Source: Ottelia alismoides
Taxonomy: Eukaryota > Streptophyta > Magnoliopsida > Alismatales > Hydrocharitaceae
Direction: 5' to 3'
DNA: 64,000 nucleotides
NCBI GenBank assembly: GCA_037367405.1
Contig: JAZKJV010003258.1
Location: 1 to 64,000 of the forward strand
The notes under the pieces are model-generated. The model was not told the origin of the DNA and did not search any database. It was given only the letters and a program-made list of their open reading frames with translations. Shown piece by piece: positions 1 through 12,548 of the stretch (the stretch's first letter is position 1; each line of letters begins with the position of its first letter). A program made the position numbers and the translations under genes.

Positions 1-505
1 TATACCATAAAATTAGTGTGTGCTTGTCTTTGTGTGTTTTAACTCCAATACCATTTTTATTTTAAAAATCATTATAAAAACCTAAAAATCTAAAAACTCT
101 AAAAAACTTATAAAAATCATTAACAATTTAAAAAATAAAAAAAAAATACAATATCAGTTTCTGTAGTTAGGTATTTTATTTACTTTTTATAAAAAATCTA
201 AACAAGGACATTAAAGCATTGTTATATTTTAAATTTGCATTTTAGTCCAGGCTGTACATTGTTTTCCCTATTTGACGTTGTTTGATTTTTATAAAATCAT
301 ATAAAAATTATAAAAAATCCCATAAAATTACCAAAAACATATGAATATTTGAAAATTTTAAAAATATTTTTATTTCTGATTTTTGAGTATTTTTTACCTT
401 AATAAAATATGTGGAAGCTTGCTTGTGCCCTGATTTGTTTTGTTTTTTTACTTTGAAAATATAAAAAAAATGCAAAAGATAAATCACAAAAAAATGTTTT
501 TATTT
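1..505. repeat. AT-rich LTR-like remnant
   Basis: Very AT-rich sequence with many short AAAAATC/TATAAAAAT words. Its texture and phrases such as 'ttttagtccaggctgtaca' resemble the U5-side AT-rich part of the Athila-like LTRs further right (for example around 15040-16100). No boundary, primer-binding site or coding frame is visible and the left side is cut by the window. Most likely a truncated Athila-type LTR; the assignment rests on texture only. Confidence 0.35.
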
Positions 506-1042
506 GTCTTATTATGATGGTCACATTGGATATTATCATCATACATTCTGATATTAATAATGTATAGCGACAATGATTGTTCGTTTCAAATTTACCTCAC
601 AACTAAGCTTCGAGTGCAACGACCTAGGTAGGACACTGAGAATGAAATAATAGGAATATCTGACTGAAGAGAGGGAGGAAAGAGTGAGTGGTAATGCTTC
701 AATAGTGAAGGTGACAGGGGAAAGATCCGAAACTAGTTGAACATCATTGGAAGGACAACATTGGATAAGAATCCCACCAGAGATGTGCTTTACCAGGGCT
801 TGAAGTAGGATTAAGCTGAGATGATGGAAGGCATAAAGAGGAGAGCGAAAGAGTGAAGATCATAGGTCTAACTCACAATTCTGAGGTAGACGAGGTATTA
901 GACTCGAGACACCTTTATTTAAGTAGTGAGATAATTCCATCAATTAATTTTCAAAGTAAGTCATTCCAATAAAATACATTTTGACAACAGACTCAAGTAA
1001 TAGAAATTTGATTTGTAGCAAAATTCTAAATACTAATGTCAC
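506..1042. other. Unassigned flanking DNA
   Basis: About 540 bp of less AT-rich sequence with no convincing reading frame, RNA gene or repeat that I recognise. It lies immediately left of the CACTA-type MITE and is probably the oldest surviving host DNA of the window, continuous with 12284-12548 once the intervening insertions are removed. Confidence 0.4.
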
Positions 1043-1293
1043 CAACACTACAATGAAATTGACCTAAGCTAACGAATGATTTAATACTCATTACTATATA
1101 TTCCCTAGTTAAATACATAACAAGGAATATTATTGTTGCTTTGTTCTTTAAATTTGCAATGAATATCATATTGTTTCTATATTACTTGCAAGGAATCATA
1201 GAACAACAGATATTCATTGATGTTTTATTCTAATTGTTGTTAAATTTAGCAATAGTTAAAAAAATTCAACGAATAACTCAATGGATCCATAGT

Positions 1294-4200
1294 TGATGGC
1301 ACGGAATCCGATGTAGTCGAGATGGAATAAATAAGCAATGTGTCGTTGTTCTCAACCAATCGATTCGGTCAACGAGAAAAAGTTATAAACCACTTTAAAG
1401 AAATCAAGCAATGAAATATAAATAGTTTTTGCTATTCAATTTATCTGTTATAGCGACCAGGGTCGAACACAAGGAGCACAATTTAAAAACTTAGCAGTCA
1501 AATTTCGAAAATAATAATTTAGTGATTTTATATTTTTATTTTTTTTAATTTTCAGATGAAGAATGAAATTAACAAAGGGATAAAAATGCACACACCACAC
1601 TCTTTTTGTTTTTTTAGAATATCCAAAAAAGCTCAAAAAATCCAAAGAAAATATTTTTGTGTTTTATATATTTTAAAATATTTTTGATAATTTTTTCCCA
1701 AAATTTTCTATGTTTTTGTGATTTTATAAAAATCAAACAGTGAAAATAAGGGTAAACAGTGCACAACCAAGATTATTTTGCACCTTAAAAATACTTTTAT
1801 TGCAAAAACGCCTAGAACTTATTTTTATGCTAAAGTATAAACAATTATCTACACACAGAGACTGAAATCACAATTTTTTTATAGAATTTTCTACAGTTTT
1901 TCTAAAACTTTTAGTCTTTTTCATTTTTTTGTTTTTATAAATGATTTTGCACAAAAACTGGATAGAAATTAAAGGGGAATAAATATACACTTATAATAAT
2001 TTTTTTGGATTTTTTAGACAAATTTTAAAATTTTTATTATTTTCCAAAGTTCAGGCAGACAAAAAGACACTGTTTTTTATTTTTAAAAATATCAAATATC
2101 AACAAAATATGTTGAAACTTCTATACAAAGAAGAGCAAGACAACGTGAGTTCAACTTGATTTTTTCCAGAATTTTCAAAAACATAAAAACTTTTATTTCC
2201 ATCAAATAAACATGCAAAATCAAGTCTAGAATAAAGGGGCTTAATTGAAATTATTTAATGTGTTTGCATTAAAAGATAACAGGAAAGTAAACAGGGAATA
2301 ATTTGTAATTTACCCATATGGTAGCGCTCTCTCCACGTGACTTTATATTGGCAGGGGCCTTTTGTAATTTCAAAAATATCCAGGAGGTTGGATTGCATTT
2401 TTTCCAAAATGTTTTAATAACCCCTTAGGGTTAATGTCCTTCTTCGTCTCCAAGATAAGGGGGTGACCGCCACCGCCACGCGTTGGGCAGGGGACCGGAG
2501 GAGGCGCCGGGCGACTTTGCGTGGTGTCACGTGAAGGGAGGAGGTGTAGGAGTCGGGCAACACTAGCGATGGTGCAGCGGCTAGGTCGCGGTGCACCGCG
2601 GTGGACGGTAGGATTAGAGGTCGACGGAGGAGATATCGACCAAGGAGAGCGCTCGGCGCGATCACGATGCCTGGTGGGTAGGTAGCGGTCGGACGAGGGT
2701 CGGTAAAGTTCGCGGAGGGCCGCCCGCTTCGGTGGAGGCGGTGTTGTGGCACGGGCAGCTGGAATCGGAGGTTGGTGCATCGTGTGATGTCGTAGTCTGG
2801 CGCGATGGTGCGGTAGTCTGGATGGCGAGCATGGGCGGCGACGATGGCGTGGGGAGATATGTCGACGGGCGTCAAGAAGGAGGATGCGGCCGGTGGCCAG
2901 GCGGTATGGCCGCCGTTGGGCGGACCTACTACGGTTTGTTTTTTTGTTTTTAATTTTTTTAAAAAACTATAAGCAGAAAAGGAAATAATTTTTTTAAAGA
3001 GGAACTGTAGATAAACATGAATAATTTTTTTATTTTTTGTTATATATATAGAAATATATTTAATTTTCCTACAAAACTTATGTTAGGAATAAGAAATACA
3101 TTTTTGTTTTTTTATTTATTAACAAATGAGGATATGTGAGCATGTGCGGATCCAGTAATATGGAAGATGGACCCAAATCTCCGGTCACCATGCGTGACCG
3201 GAGTTGATAGATTGTGCGAGGTAGAACGAGAACGTGTAGAAATCGAGAAAATGAGATGGAAAATCGGTGTCGGATCAAAAACTATGTAGTGGATTTTTTT
3301 GGATTTTAGGATCTAAAGATTAATCAAGAAATCAAAGAAAAGATTAAATCTAAAATTTATCTAGGAAAAATGACGAAAAGAAAATGGATCTCACCTCGGG
3401 ATCGGATATGCCGTGATGGCCTCGACGAGGGCCAACTCACTGTCACCAGATGGCTCGGAGACTGGGCACCCATCTTCGACAAGATTGCTCTCGGAGATCG
3501 GGCTTCTCTTTACCAAAGATTGATCAAAGACAAATGAGGGAGGAGAAGTCCCAAAAAAAGAGAAGAAACCTACAAAAGGAAAGGATGTACAAAAGAGGAA
3601 GGTGTTTAGTGGTGGAATTAATAAAATAAATAACTAAATAAATTAATTAATTAATTAAAAATGAATTTTGGAATTATTTAAAATAAATTAATTAATTAAT
3701 TTACAAAAATTAATTAGCAACCTTAATGGTGGATATTTAAGGTATAGAATCATATCTTTATATACAAGCTATGTTTTCAAATTAAATAATGAATAAATTA
3801 AATAAGTAAATAATTAAATCTAAATTTCGTACTTAAATTAATTTAATTAATTAATGTTAGATATTTACTTTTTTGGTGATTTATATGTAAGTAAATTAGT
3901 TCTATACGAATATTATGTACATATAATACAATATACACATGTAAAATAAGGAAATAATTTTTAAATAATTTTTAAATTTTTCAATTAATATTTTTTATTT
4001 TTAGTAATGAAGATAATATTTACAATTATGTACATTATGTATAAAAAATAAAATATGAATGAATATATACAGTAAGTATGTGGTAAAACTGGACAAAACA
4101 CCCGAAAAAACCGGCTTTTCAACCGTAACTCCAAAAATTATGAAATCAAAATCATTTGAAAGATAATTTAATTTAGAATATATTGGAAGTGTGTTTGATT

Positions 4201-4739
4201 CAATTTGAGTCTGTATGGAGCCGTAATTGATTGTTCAATTGTCACTTTACAGCTTTTTCTGAGTATGATTGTTTGTAATCTGTACATTATTTTATTTTGC
4301 AATTATTTTTATTATTTATGACAAATTTTTATTTAAAACTTTTTTTACAAAAATATTTAATCTGTGGTCAATTTATAAACAAATAAAATAGTGTAATTTT
4401 TGTACATATATACAAGGAAAAATTTTTACAAATTATTTTTGTATTTCTGAATTGAAGTTCCTATCTTCCCTACTGTATTCCTGGTCGATCAGGTCAAGTC
4501 TTGACCTTCTCTCGGGGTTCAGGTCAGTCTGCATTTATTCCATAAATACATCCTTCATTTTTCTTTCCTTTTCCTTTCTTCTTTGTTCTTTTATTTGAGT
4601 GCAAAAAGTATTAAAAATGCATATTTAACAAATGCATGTAAAATGGTAATTTCATGAAACTAGTGGGTATTCACAGGTGTTTGACTAAGGAAATGAAGCT
4701 AAAATAAAAGAATAAAGATGATGAATCGTGGATGAATCA
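1294..4739 (-). repeat. 3' LTR of element I
   Basis: 3446 bp. On the minus strand it starts TGATTCATCCACGATTCATC, an inverted repeat at the U3 end, and ends at 1294 (...GCCATCA). It matches 8687-12113 along its whole length with many transitions and small indels. It has a GC-rich block at about 2440-2930, a 25-bp palindrome at 3179-3203 and otherwise AT-rich sequence. Open frames in the GC block run on both strands and are not genes. Confidence 0.9.
3179..3203. promoter_or_regulatory. 25-bp palindrome in LTR I (left copy)
   Basis: Arms CTCCGGTCAC and GTGACCGGAG around a 5-base centre. The same position in the other LTR (10578-10602) has different arms that still pair. It could be a dimeric factor-binding site or hairpin in U3; function is inferred only from symmetry. 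Confidence 0.5.
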
Positions 4740-4757
4740 TTCCCCTATACTTTACCT
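4740..4757 (-). promoter_or_regulatory. Polypurine tract of element I
   Basis: On the minus strand AGGTAAAGTATAGGGGAA directly abuts the 3' LTR. It primes plus-strand DNA synthesis in LTR retrotransposons. Just upstream (4758-4795) are two short stem-loops, TTTGCTA/TAGCAAA and ACTTATTT/AAATAAGT, which recur in elements II and III. Confidence 0.85.
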
Positions 4758-6735
4758 TTGCTAGTCCCTTAGCAAACACTTATTTGGAAAATAAGTGAAA
4801 ACAAAAATAAAGAAAAGAAAAAGGAAAGAAGTTAGAACAATGTTGACTTTTAAGCTTATCTTCATAAAATTGTAGTATGGACCTTTGGATTATTAGTGTG
4901 TCGGAACCTTAATGGGAAATGCATTTAAAACCTAACGGTCTCTAAGTTCTACAAGACTCCTATTCAGGTCTCCTCAACATTCAGGTCAGAATAAGTCTAC
5001 ATACACAAATTCTTATGACTATGAATCTTTACTTGTACAGTACAAGTGAAATATAGCTCCTCATCTCAAAAGTAGTAAAGAAACAGCCTCTCTCAACAAG
5101 GTAACTCTAATCCCATGGTCTAGCAACTCTTTCCTCGAGGAGCGGGGATATTCCCTTCTAAGTTCAAGTATAACCAGCTCAAGAAGAGGGGATGGAGAAG
5201 AGAATGGACGGTAATCGGTGTAGCTACCTATCCTTGGATGCATAACCAGTGTAGCCAAGTCATCCACTGCAAGCTTACACATATTTGACTTTGAAGCTCT
5301 TATTCTTTTTTTCACTTGTATATACACTCCGGTAGGCATTTTACTTTTCAATCAGGCATGTCCACTATTGGAGATTCTGCATTTTTTTGAAAATATATAC
5401 ACGGTACATCATGTACAAAAGGAGTTTTTCCTCTTGAGCCAATAGACTATCCCTCTTTTAAAGCATTATTGCAACCCCACAACATCTTGTCTTTAGACCT
5501 TACATCGCCAGACCGGGTTGAGATGCACTTCCCTCCCTAGAGGAGGACGAGAGGTTCCGACTAGATGTACTATCCTCATATGTTACCCCAAGCCAAAATA
5601 TTATGCCCCCTCACTACCTCCTCCATGAAGAGCTACGCGTAGAGTGGTTGTCCAAGGTAAGCCATGGTCTGAAAGAATCATGCGTGTGTGGTTATATATT
5701 CTACTTAGACTTATCAAGATGACATGTGAACATAGTCTTACGGACTCAAAGAATTAAGTTACTAGGACCTAAAAAGTCTTAACTCCAATTTTTATAAGGT
5801 TCCTCTGAAATTAAGTGGATTAAGGTCCAACTAAGCTCCATTCTTCAACTTTCTTCTAGACTTAGTTTAAATGTCAAAATTTTCCAGAAAATTGCACATA
5901 CAAATGCAAGAAAATATTTACAATGCAAGGAAAAGAAAACAAAACCTTTTGTCAAGCAATTTTCCAATTTTTAACTTTTATGGATTTTTGAAAAATGATG
6001 CACATGAAAGAAAAGTTTTTTTATGCAAAATTTTATAGACTTTTGGGTTTTGTAGTTTTTTTTATAAACAAATGGTTAGTAATATATATAAGTATACACA
6101 ATGATTTTTTTTTAAATAAGGGTTAGGGTTAGTAGATATGATACACATGTTTACACTAAAGTGAGTTAATTATTTACTAGAATTAGGTGAAAGGATTTAC
6201 AAGTATATATAGTCATACTTTTTCTTTGTGATGCATATATTCCTCAAACTTATTTGAAAATACTTTACAAATAATTTTGAACACTATAGTCCAAAATAAT
6301 TTTCCAATAATTTTGTAAACATTTACAAACATTTGAAAACTATTTTGCAAATATTTTTCAAACAATATATAAAGTTTTTTTCAAAATAATTTTTCAACCG
6401 TTTTCAAAACATTTGCAGATAGTTTAAAAAAAATTATTTCACACAAAAGGAAGAAAATTTTTACAAACCAGAATATTTTTACAAAGGTGAAAATATCTTT
6501 CAAACATTTCAAATAGTTTTCAAGAAAAATTTTCAAATAGGTTTTCAAACTACCTTCAAAATATTTTCAAAATATTTTAACCTAACTTATTAATCAGTAT
6601 ATACAAAAAGAATTTTGAGGAAATATCTACATCTTTTTTTACTGAATTTTACATGTATTTATACAGTATTTTAGCCATATTAAAAATACAAAAGTACGAG
6701 TTATAGATAAAGTATATATACAATATATACAACAT
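4758..6735 (-). other. 3' non-pol internal region of element I
   Basis: Sequence between integrase and the 3' LTR. A block at 5040-5360 is alignable with 54960-55260 of element II and loosely with 29820-30080 of element III. On the minus strand 5061-5351 is open for 96 codons (KLAVDDLATLV...ILELRREYPRSS), but indels in the other copies break the frame, so it may be a decayed env-position ORF or non-coding. 6240-6590 is a degenerate run of TTTGAAAA/TTTTCAAA words. Confidence 0.5.
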
Positions 6736-7092
6736 CTCCTATACTTAGCTCGAACTATATCCTCATAGTGATCAAAGAGCTGCAAAGGAAGACATAACTT
6801 GTGCTAAGTATTGGGAAGTGAGAAGAATGCTATGCTACAATGACGAATAAAAGAATATAATCAATAGAAGTCAGTGATCTTCCTATACTTAGGATCAAGT
6901 AATCCTAAATATAGAAGAATGCATACAAGGGGACTACCGAATGATAGGATGTACAAAGTCTACCTCCCCTATACTTAGTGTAAAATATCCCTAAGTATAG
7001 GTAGCAAAACAGAGGTAAAAAAATCAAAAGAATAATCACAAGTATGACACCCCCTATACTTAAGGTAAAGTACACTCTAAGTATAGCATAAT
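6736..7092 (-). repeat. Array of PPT-like stem-loop modules, element I
   Basis: Four imperfect inverted repeats built from CTATACTTAGG and CCTAAGTATAG lie near 6745-6824, 6884-6920, 6965-7001 and 7053-7088. On the minus strand several end in AAGTATAGGGG, nearly the sequence of the true PPT at 4740. Equivalent arrays occupy the same place in elements II and III. Confidence 0.8.
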
Positions 7093-7254
7093 CATGAGAT
7101 GGAGATGGGGTGTTCGACAAAAGAATGTGCGATATGGACATCTAGATTTATACAACTGCGGGAGGAAGTGATAATCAGGCATGAGATGCAAATGATGTGA
7201 ATCAAAAACCATATCTTATACAAAATGAATAGGGGAAACATCGATGATCAGCAG

Positions 7255-8664
7255 ATCATGATCTAGATATGGCTTCAGGCACTGACCATTAACTCGAAAG
7301 GTGGAATCAAATGACATCTTAGATATATCAATGCTGCCATTATGATGTAACTTTAGGACCAAGTATGGTCCCTTCCACTTACTCTGCAACTTCCCTAGAA
7401 ATAGTTTTAGCCATGCATCGAATAACCATACTTTCTGATTTGGCTCAAACTAATTATGGCTGATGTAGGAATCATGCCATATCCTTACTCACTCCTTATG
7501 CTGTAGGCTACTCGAAAAGGCTATATCTCTAAGCTGCTCCAAGGCTGCCAATTCTGCCTTTCTTTGATCTCCTAGACTCTCAGGATCTAAGAATATCTCA
7601 GTGACTGCCCAATGTGAATTACGCTTCAGCTCAACTGGTAAGTGGCATGGCTTGCCATAAACGAGTCGGAATGGAGATGTACCCAATGGAGTCTTGAAGG
7701 ATGTCCGATATGCCCACAAGACCGAGTCCAAAAGCTATGACCAATCCATTCAGTCTGGGTAGACTATCTTCTGCAATATAGTCTTAATCTCCCTGTTAGA
7801 AACCTCAGCAAGACCATTCGTCTATGGATGATAAGGAGTAGAAACTCTATGATCGATGCCAAACTCGTTAGCAAGGGCCCTTACCTTGTCGTTGATAAAA
7901 TGAGTCCCCCTCGTCTGATATCAAAATTCTAGGTACTACGAACCGTGAAATGATATTTTTCCTCAAGAATTTGCAAACAAACCGTATTAGCATCTGCGGT
8001 TCTGGTGGGGATGGCCTCAACCTAACAACTCACATAATCTACAGTAAGCAGAATATACTCAAATCCCTGACTCTTTGAAAATGGGCCCTTGAAATCAATG
8101 CCCCATGCATCAAAAGACCTCACAGAAGTGAATGGGCAGCATCGACATCATATCTCTCTATCCACATGTGCCCATTTTCTGACAATCGGTACATCTCTTT
8201 ACGAATTCATATGAATCCATGAAGAGGGTTGGCCATCAAAGGCCAGGTTGAAGCACCTTTTGTGATGTATGTCTCCCAGAATGATGTCCTCCTACCTCGA
8301 GCTTGTGGCAATAGGTGAGGACGCTATGCTGTTCTTCTTGAGGAATACACCATCTCCAGATGCTATCCCCCCCTTCATGATAAAGAGTGGAATTTTCCCA
8401 ATGGTACGACTTGGCCAACCTTGTGGGACTTTCTTTGTGACAAGATAATTCACAATGTCGGCGTACCATGGAAGTGAGGCGATCGCAAGGGTCGCCTCAT
8501 CTGGGAATGTCTCTGTAATAGGTATGATCTCATCTGAATCCTCAAGGTTCTCTAAACGGAAGAGGTAATCCACCACCACATTCTTGACTCCAGGTTTATC
8601 CTTAATCTCTATGACAAATTCCTGGAGTAGAAGGATCCATCTGGTCAATCTGTCTTTGGCATCC
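7255..8664 (-). pseudogene. Athila-type RNase H tail plus integrase, decayed
   Basis: Reading the minus strand downward from 8664: the RNase H C-terminus (KDAKDRLTRWILLLQEF), a linker (SLPWYADIVNYLVTKKVP), a zinc-binding region (HKLEVGGHHSGRHTSQKV) near 8236-8469, an integrase core at about 7760-8200 interrupted by stops, then the C-terminal part (WAYRTSFKTPLGTSPFRLVYG at 7650-7720; WKGPYLVLK and STFRVNGQCLKP near 7280-7380). Integrase normally inserts the cDNA copy into the chromosome. A frameshift separates 8292-8660 from 8236-8469 and several stops follow, so no functional product is expected. Reverse transcriptase and everything upstream are absent; the RNase H frame runs directly into the PBS. 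Confidence 0.88.
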
Positions 8665-8665
8665 T

Positions 8666-8683
8666 TCCCCAATAATGGCATCA
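8666..8683 (-). promoter_or_regulatory. Primer-binding site of element I (tRNA-Asp type, decayed)
   Basis: On the minus strand TGATGCCATTATTGGGGA lies three bases inside the 5' LTR. It differs from the common Athila PBS TGGCGCCGTTGCCGGGGA, complementary to plant tRNA-Asp, by six transitions only, as expected after cytosine deamination. Coding sequence for the RNase H tail begins within a few bases, which marks the deletion junction. Confidence 0.8.
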
Positions 8684-8686
8684 TTC

Positions 8687-11600
8687 TGCTTACCCAAATT
8701 TCGATGCGACCAAGATGTAAATAAATATGCAATGGTCGTTGTTCTCAACTAATCGATTCGATCAATGAGAAAATTTATAAACCTTTTTAAAGAAATTAAG
8801 CAATGATATGTAAGCGGTTTTTGCTATTCAATTTACCTAGTAAAGCAAACAGGGACGAACACAAGGAGCACAATTTAGAAACTAAGTAGTCAATTTTCAA
8901 AAATAAAATTTTTAGTGGTTTTTGTTTTTTCATTTTTTTAAATTTTCAGATTAGGAACAATATGCACAAAGGGATAAAAACACACACACCACACTCTTTT
9001 TGTATTTTTCGAAATATTTAAAAATGCTCAGAAAATCAAAAGAAAATGTTTTTGTATTTTATATTTTTAAAAATATTTTTGGTAATTTTTTCAAAATTTT
9101 CTGATCCTTTTGTAATTTTATAAAAATCAAATAGTAGAAATAAATGCACAGCTAAGAGTATTTTGCAACTTAAAACTATTTAATGCCCAAAACTCCTGGA
9201 AGTTATTTTTACGTTAAAATAAAATTAAATATCTACAAAAAAGAGATTGAAATCAGAATTTTTGGATTTTTCTATAATTTTCTACAAATTTTTAAGATTT
9301 ATAGTTTTTTGTATTTTTTGGTTTTTATAAATAGTTAATGCACACAACTTAGACAGAAATGAAAGGACAGTAAAATACACCTATAGTACTTTTTTTTGGA
9401 ATTTTAAACAAATTTTCGAATTTTTATAATTTTTCAAAGTCCAGATAGAGAAAAAACTCTGTTTTTGTTTTTTTTAAATATCAAATGATAAGAAAATGCA
9501 ATGAAAATTTTATACAATGTTCAAGGATATAGCAGGAATATTCACAAAATATTTTGAGAATTTTTAGAGCATGAGAAACATTTTTTTCATCAAAAAGATC
9601 ATGCAATTGAAGTTTGGATACACGGGGACTAAAGAGAAATTATTCAAAGTTTTTGCAACAAAATATAACAAGAAATAAGCTGAGGAGAAAATCACAAATT
9701 ATCTAATAGTCATGTGTTGTGTGCTGGAAGGGGGCTTTTTGCAAATTTAAAAACTTCCAGAGGTGTGAATGAAATTTTTCCAAAATTTTTACTCCTCCTA
9801 GGGTTCTTTATGCATGCTCTTGTTCACAATTAAAAGAGAGGGGAGGGTCGGCCACTCTCACCGCTCAGATCTTCGGAGATGATGGAGGGCGTTCGGTGGA
9901 GCGGCGCCATCGCTTGTGGAGGATTGGCGGGCTCGGCGACTGCAGTCAGGAGGACGGAGGTCACAAAGGCATAAGGGGGGGCTGCGCACGCCCGCATGGC
10001 TGGGGCGTGGACTGCGACGGTCTGCGAGAGGCTCGGACGGTGGTGCAGTCGTTTACACGGCTTTCGTTGGTGGTCGCCGAGCAGGAGGCAGTGAGGTTGC
10101 GGCGGAGGCGTGCTGGGGGGTGCCGAGGAGGGCTCTGGTGGTGCGTCGGGGGGACGCCGTTGTGGGGTGATGCCGTCGCGAGCGCAGCAAGGGCACTGGC
10201 ATCAGGAGCTGGATCGTTGGTGGAGGCATCGCATTGCACAACGGTGGGTGCAGCGGAGGAGGGTCGCACATGCCCGCGCGACTGCTGGCGTGGCAGTGGC
10301 GGAGGTGGGCGTCGCCGCCCGCTGGAGTGATTTTTTTGTTTTTTTACTTGTAAACAACAGTAATAATTTTTTTATATAATTTTTTTTCAAACAGGAACTG
10401 TAAACATAGAGAAATTTTTTTTATTATTTCTATTTTATTTTTTTTAATTTTCCTGCAAAACAAATGTTAGAGAGAGAAGAAAAAAACTATGTGTATTTTT
10501 TTATTTATCTATTTTATTTATAAACAAAATAGGAGGTGAACGAGAATCCGATGGAAGACGAGGAAACAGATCCAGATCTCCGACCACCGTACGTGGTCGG
10601 AGGTGATAGTTTGTGCGTGGTAGAATAAGAAACGTGAGGATCAGAAAATGAGATGGCAATCGGATTCGGACGTCAAATGAGGAGATGGATATTTTTTGGG
10701 ATTTTGAAGTCTAAAGATTAATCAAACCGAAGCACAAAATATGTGTAATATCTATCTAGAAAATATGACAGGAAAGAAAATAGATCTCACATCGGGATCA
10801 GATACATCGTGATGGCCTCGACGAGGGCTGACTCGCTATCACCGGACGGCTCAGAGGCTGGAACCCTTCTTCAACAAGAATGCTGTCAGAGATCGGGCTC
10901 CTCTCCACCAAAGATTTATCAAAGATAAATGAGGGAGGATGAGCCTCATAAAAAGAGAAGAAAATACAAAAGGAAAGGATGTACAAAAGAGGAAGGTGTT
11001 TAGTGGTGGAATTATTATAATTAATTAAAAATTAATATCGAAATTATTTAAAATAAAATAATTAATTAATTTACAAAAAATTAATTAGCCTCCTTTATGG
11101 TGGCTATTTAAGGTATAGAATCATATTTTTATATACAAAGTATGTTTTCAAATTAAATAATGAATAAATTAAATATTAAAAAATTAAATTTAAATTTTGT
11201 AATTAAATTAATTTAATTAATTAATGTTAGATAATTACTTTTTTTGGTGATTTATACGTAAGGAAATTAGTTGTATACAAATATTATGTACATATATTAT
11301 AATATACACATGTACAAATAAGGAAATAATTTTTACATAATTTTTAAATTTTTTTAATTATTATTTTTTTATTTTTAATAATGAAGATAATATTTACAAT
11401 TATGGATATTATGTTTAAAAAATAAATATGAATGAATATATAAAATGAGTATGTGGTAAAACTGCATAAACCACCCCAGAAAATCGACTTTTCAATCGTA
11501 ACTCCAAAAATTATGAAGTCATAGCCATTTGAAAGATAATTTAATTTAGAATATAATGGAAGTGAGCTTCATTCAATTTGAATCCGTATGGAGCCGGAGT

Positions 11601-12113
11601 TAATCGTTCAATTATTACTTTACGACTTTTTTTGAATGTGATTTTTTATAATCTGTACATTATTTTATTTTGCAATTATTTTTGTTATTTACAACACATT
11701 TTTATTTATAACTTTTGTTTACAAAATATTTAATCTGAGGTCAATTTATAGACAAATAAATTAGTGCAAGTTTTGTACAACTATACATGGAAAAATATTT
11801 ACAATTTTTTCTGGATTTTTGAATTAAAGATCTTATCTCCCCCAATATTATTCTTGGTCGATCACGTCAAGTCTTGACCTTCTCTCGGGGTTCGGGTCAG
11901 TCTGCATTTATTCTATAAATACATCCTTCATTTTTCTTTTCTTTTTCTTTTCCTCTTTTTTCTTTTATTTGATTACAAAAAGTGTTAAAAATGCATAATT
12001 AACAAATGCATGCAAAATGGTAATTTTATGAAACTAGTGGGTATTCACAGGTGTTTGACTAAGGAAATGAAGCTAAAATAAAAGAATAAATATGATGAAT
12101 CGTGGATTTATCA
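8687..12113 (-). repeat. 5' LTR of element I
   Basis: 3427 bp. On the minus strand it begins TGATAAATCCACGATTCATC at 12113 and ends ...GTAAGCA at 8687, followed by GAA and the PBS. It is the partner of 1294-4739. The GC-rich block is at about 9840-10330; the overlapping open frames there on both strands are compositional. Confidence 0.9.
10578..10602. promoter_or_regulatory. 25-bp palindrome in LTR I (right copy)
   Basis: Arms CTCCGACCAC and GTGGTCGGAG. Compared with 3179-3203, two positions in each arm have changed together so that both base pairs are kept (G-C to A-T, T-A to C-G). Confidence 0.5.
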
Positions 12114-12283
12114 ATAGTCATTATATGAACCTTTAAAAACAAATATGTTATTCATTGCTAATCACAAGATGATAATATAATTTAGCAGCATATATTATTC
12201 GTCGGCATATCTTTAACATCAAAATATATGCCAATGAATATTCTTATTATTTGTTAGCTTTGGTTAATTTTGTTATAGTGCAA

Positions 12284-12548
12284 TACCAGATGCCAAAGGC
12301 TTGGTAGGTCATCATATTTTTATTGCAAATGGGATCTGTCACCACAAACTTGTTGCCAAATATTATTTTAGTTGATGTGTTATGACAATTAATTCAGCGT
12401 GAACAATCTGGTGATGGAATTTTTGTTGATAGAGTTATATTTGGTTGTTAGGAAATTCTATCATTATAATCTAGTTTTTACAAGAGTATTTTTTCACAAT
12501 TTATCTAACTAGCAAGAGACAATATAAGGATGATCATGATGATCCCAT
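12284..12548. other. Unassigned flanking DNA
   Basis: About 265 bp between the MITE TSD and the 5' end of element II. AT-rich, with no coding frame or known repeat that I can support. It ends in CCCAT, the left TSD of element II. Confidence 0.4.

Larger units (their letters stand above)
1294..12113 (-). mobile_element. Athila-like LTR retrotransposon I (internally deleted)
   Basis: Complete outer boundaries: LTR copies at 1294-4739 and 8687-12113, a polypurine tract (PPT) beside the left LTR and a primer-binding site (PBS) beside the right LTR, so transcription runs on the minus strand. The TSD is ATAGT at 1289-1293 and 12114-12118. The internal region (4740-8686) keeps only the RNase H tail and integrase; gag, protease and most of reverse transcriptase are gone. 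The integrase phrases (PFRLVYGKPCHLPVEL, LLQEFVIEIKDKPG) are typical of the Athila clade of Ty3/gypsy. The LTRs differ by roughly 15% by eye, so the insertion is old. Confidence 0.92.
1046..12280. mobile_element. CACTA-type MITE, split by element I
   Basis: The left end begins CACTACAATGAAATTGACC (1046). The right end, read on the minus strand from 12280, begins CACTATAACAAAATTAACC. The inverted repeat stays recognisable for about 50 bp (AAGCTAAC and TTCATT are shared). The flanks are CAA at 1043-1045 and CAA at 12281-12283, the 3-bp TSD expected for CACTA elements. Removing element I and its TSD leaves about 410 bp without a coding frame, so this is a non-autonomous miniature element. It predates element I, which sits inside it. 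Confidence 0.82.

Noticed and set aside
2370..2953. Overlapping 136-153 codon frames (minus) and a 73-codon frame (plus)
   Set aside because: They lie in the GC-rich block of an LTR, overlap on both strands, and are not conserved in the partner LTR.
9896..10390. Several frames on both strands up to 144 codons
   Set aside because: Low stop density caused by GC-rich composition in LTR I; no domain and no conservation with 2440-2930.
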